Source of the DNA: Acidobacteriota bacterium
Lineage (GTDB): Bacteria; Acidobacteriota; Terriglobia; Bryobacterales; Bryobacteraceae
Reading direction: 5' to 3'
DNA: 64,000 nucleotides
Assembly (NCBI GenBank): GCA_016185425.1
Contig: JACPNQ010000013.1
Span: 1-64,000 of the forward strand
The position numbers and the translations under genes were made by a program. The notes under the pieces were generated by a model. That model was not told where the DNA came from. It saw only the letters and a program-made list of their open reading frames with translations, and did not search any database. Position 1 is the stretch's first letter, and each line of letters starts with the position of its first letter. This document shows, in pieces, positions 63,645-64,000 of this stretch.

Positions 63645-64000
63645 ATGATCCGATCCATGCTTCTCCTCTGTGCCGCGGCGGTCCCCATGGCCGCGCAGCA
63701 ACCGGCTATCGCCAACGCGAACCTGCAAACCGCGTCGGCGGCGAACGGTCTCGATGCGGCTGTCAAGGCGGCTATCGCCAGGCAATCTACCGCTGCCTGG
63801 ATCGGATACGCGGTCCCGAAAATCCCCGGTGACCGGCAGTCCTGTTGCTGGAGTGACGACGGCCGGGGGTGCGGGCTGGAAGGCCGTACCGCCGGGCCGC
63901 TCCCCGTGCCGGCAGGTCCGGTCAAACTGGAAGGCCCAAGTCATATCGCCGTTCTCTTTCGTGTTGAGCAGGGAGCCGTCGTCAAAATCCGTAACTTCTC
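63645..64000 (+). CDS. Secreted protein, N-terminal part, cut by window end
   Basis: ATG 63645 with an AGGAG site opens a frame that is still open at the window edge (118 codons visible). A signal peptide (MIRSMLLLCAAAVPMAAQQ) is followed by a non-conserved region with SCCWSDDGRGCGLEG cysteines and a beta-rich stretch (SHIAVLFRVEQGAVVKIRNF). It follows the HEAT-like gene by 10 bases and is probably co-transcribed and co-secreted with it. Family not recognised. Confidence 0.75.
   Translation, partial: MIRSMLLLCAAAVPMAAQQPAIANANLQTASAANGLDAAVKAAIARQSTAAWIGYAVPKIPGDRQSCCWSDDGRGCGLEGRTAGPLPVPAGPVKLEGPSHIAVLFRVEQGAVVKIRNF

Overview
The window looks like chromosomal DNA of an Acidobacteriota member, most likely of the Solibacter/Bryobacter type. 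This is inferred from gene content, not from a search. The signs are a DUF1501 gene paired with a cytochrome-DUF1549/DUF1553 gene, several secreted PQQ-like beta-propellers opening with a WPQ(W/F)RGP motif, Tat-type TIM-barrel and DUF362 proteins, a homodimeric pyruvate dehydrogenase E1, heptosyltransferases (a Gram-negative envelope), high GC and many GTG starts.

Layout. 1-137: 3' part of a 5S rRNA gene and its terminator. 142-5868 (minus): one tight operon of a PPi-type phosphofructokinase, a methyltransferase, a cytochrome/DUF1549/DUF1553 protein and a DUF1501 protein. 5951-7893 (plus): SlyD-like FKBP, GNAT acetyltransferase and a secreted protein. 7870-8183: a decayed vapBC toxin-antitoxin module. 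8183-12832 (minus): six overlapping genes for LPS/heptose glycan assembly. 12849-14541: a PhyH-type dioxygenase facing a secreted GlcG/HbpS-like protein. 14757-22763 (plus): oligopeptidase A, TonB, AceE, an SGNH hydrolase and an ornithine-cyclodeaminase-family enzyme. 22749-27648: FKBP and parvulin-type lipoproteins, an M20 peptidase and a low-complexity membrane protein. 27733-33328 (plus): a UxuA-like enzyme, an unknown protein, a DUF362 protein and Tex. 33309-38302 (minus): DinB, DUF2721, an ECF sigma factor with two downstream envelope genes, NUDIX, and an alpha/beta hydrolase. 38455-42246 (plus): a zinc-ribbon membrane protein, then the classical SRP RNA-dnaX-ebfC-recR block. 42251-47895 (minus): PQQ-like protein, DUF3311, sodium:solute symporter, MFS and mtaB. 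48006-51712: a small membrane protein, a LacI regulator, a second PQQ-like protein and a secreted esterase.

51728-60765 looks like an eroded accessory region. It begins at a tRNA-Asn whose 3' end is followed after four bases by the decayed end of a large serine recombinase. It then holds gene-poor debris, a secreted BNR/SBBP protein, an IS630-type transposase fragment, a PQQ-like protein with two EF-hands, a ThDP enzyme, a TetR-type gene with damaged ends and a cupin fragment. 60765-64000 (plus): an ankyrin/CxxCH/terpenoid-cyclase-like secreted protein, a HEAT-like repeat protein and a secreted protein cut by the window end.

I found no CRISPR array, phage, secretion system, biosynthetic cluster or defence island, and no clear undescribed system. 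The most unusual items are the scars (vapBC, recombinase, TetR/cupin), the ankyrin-CxxCH-cyclase architecture, the degenerate nucleotidyltransferase-like protein inside the LPS operon, and the sigma factor followed by two uncharacterised envelope genes. All function calls rest on reading motifs by eye, and boundaries of decayed genes are approximate.
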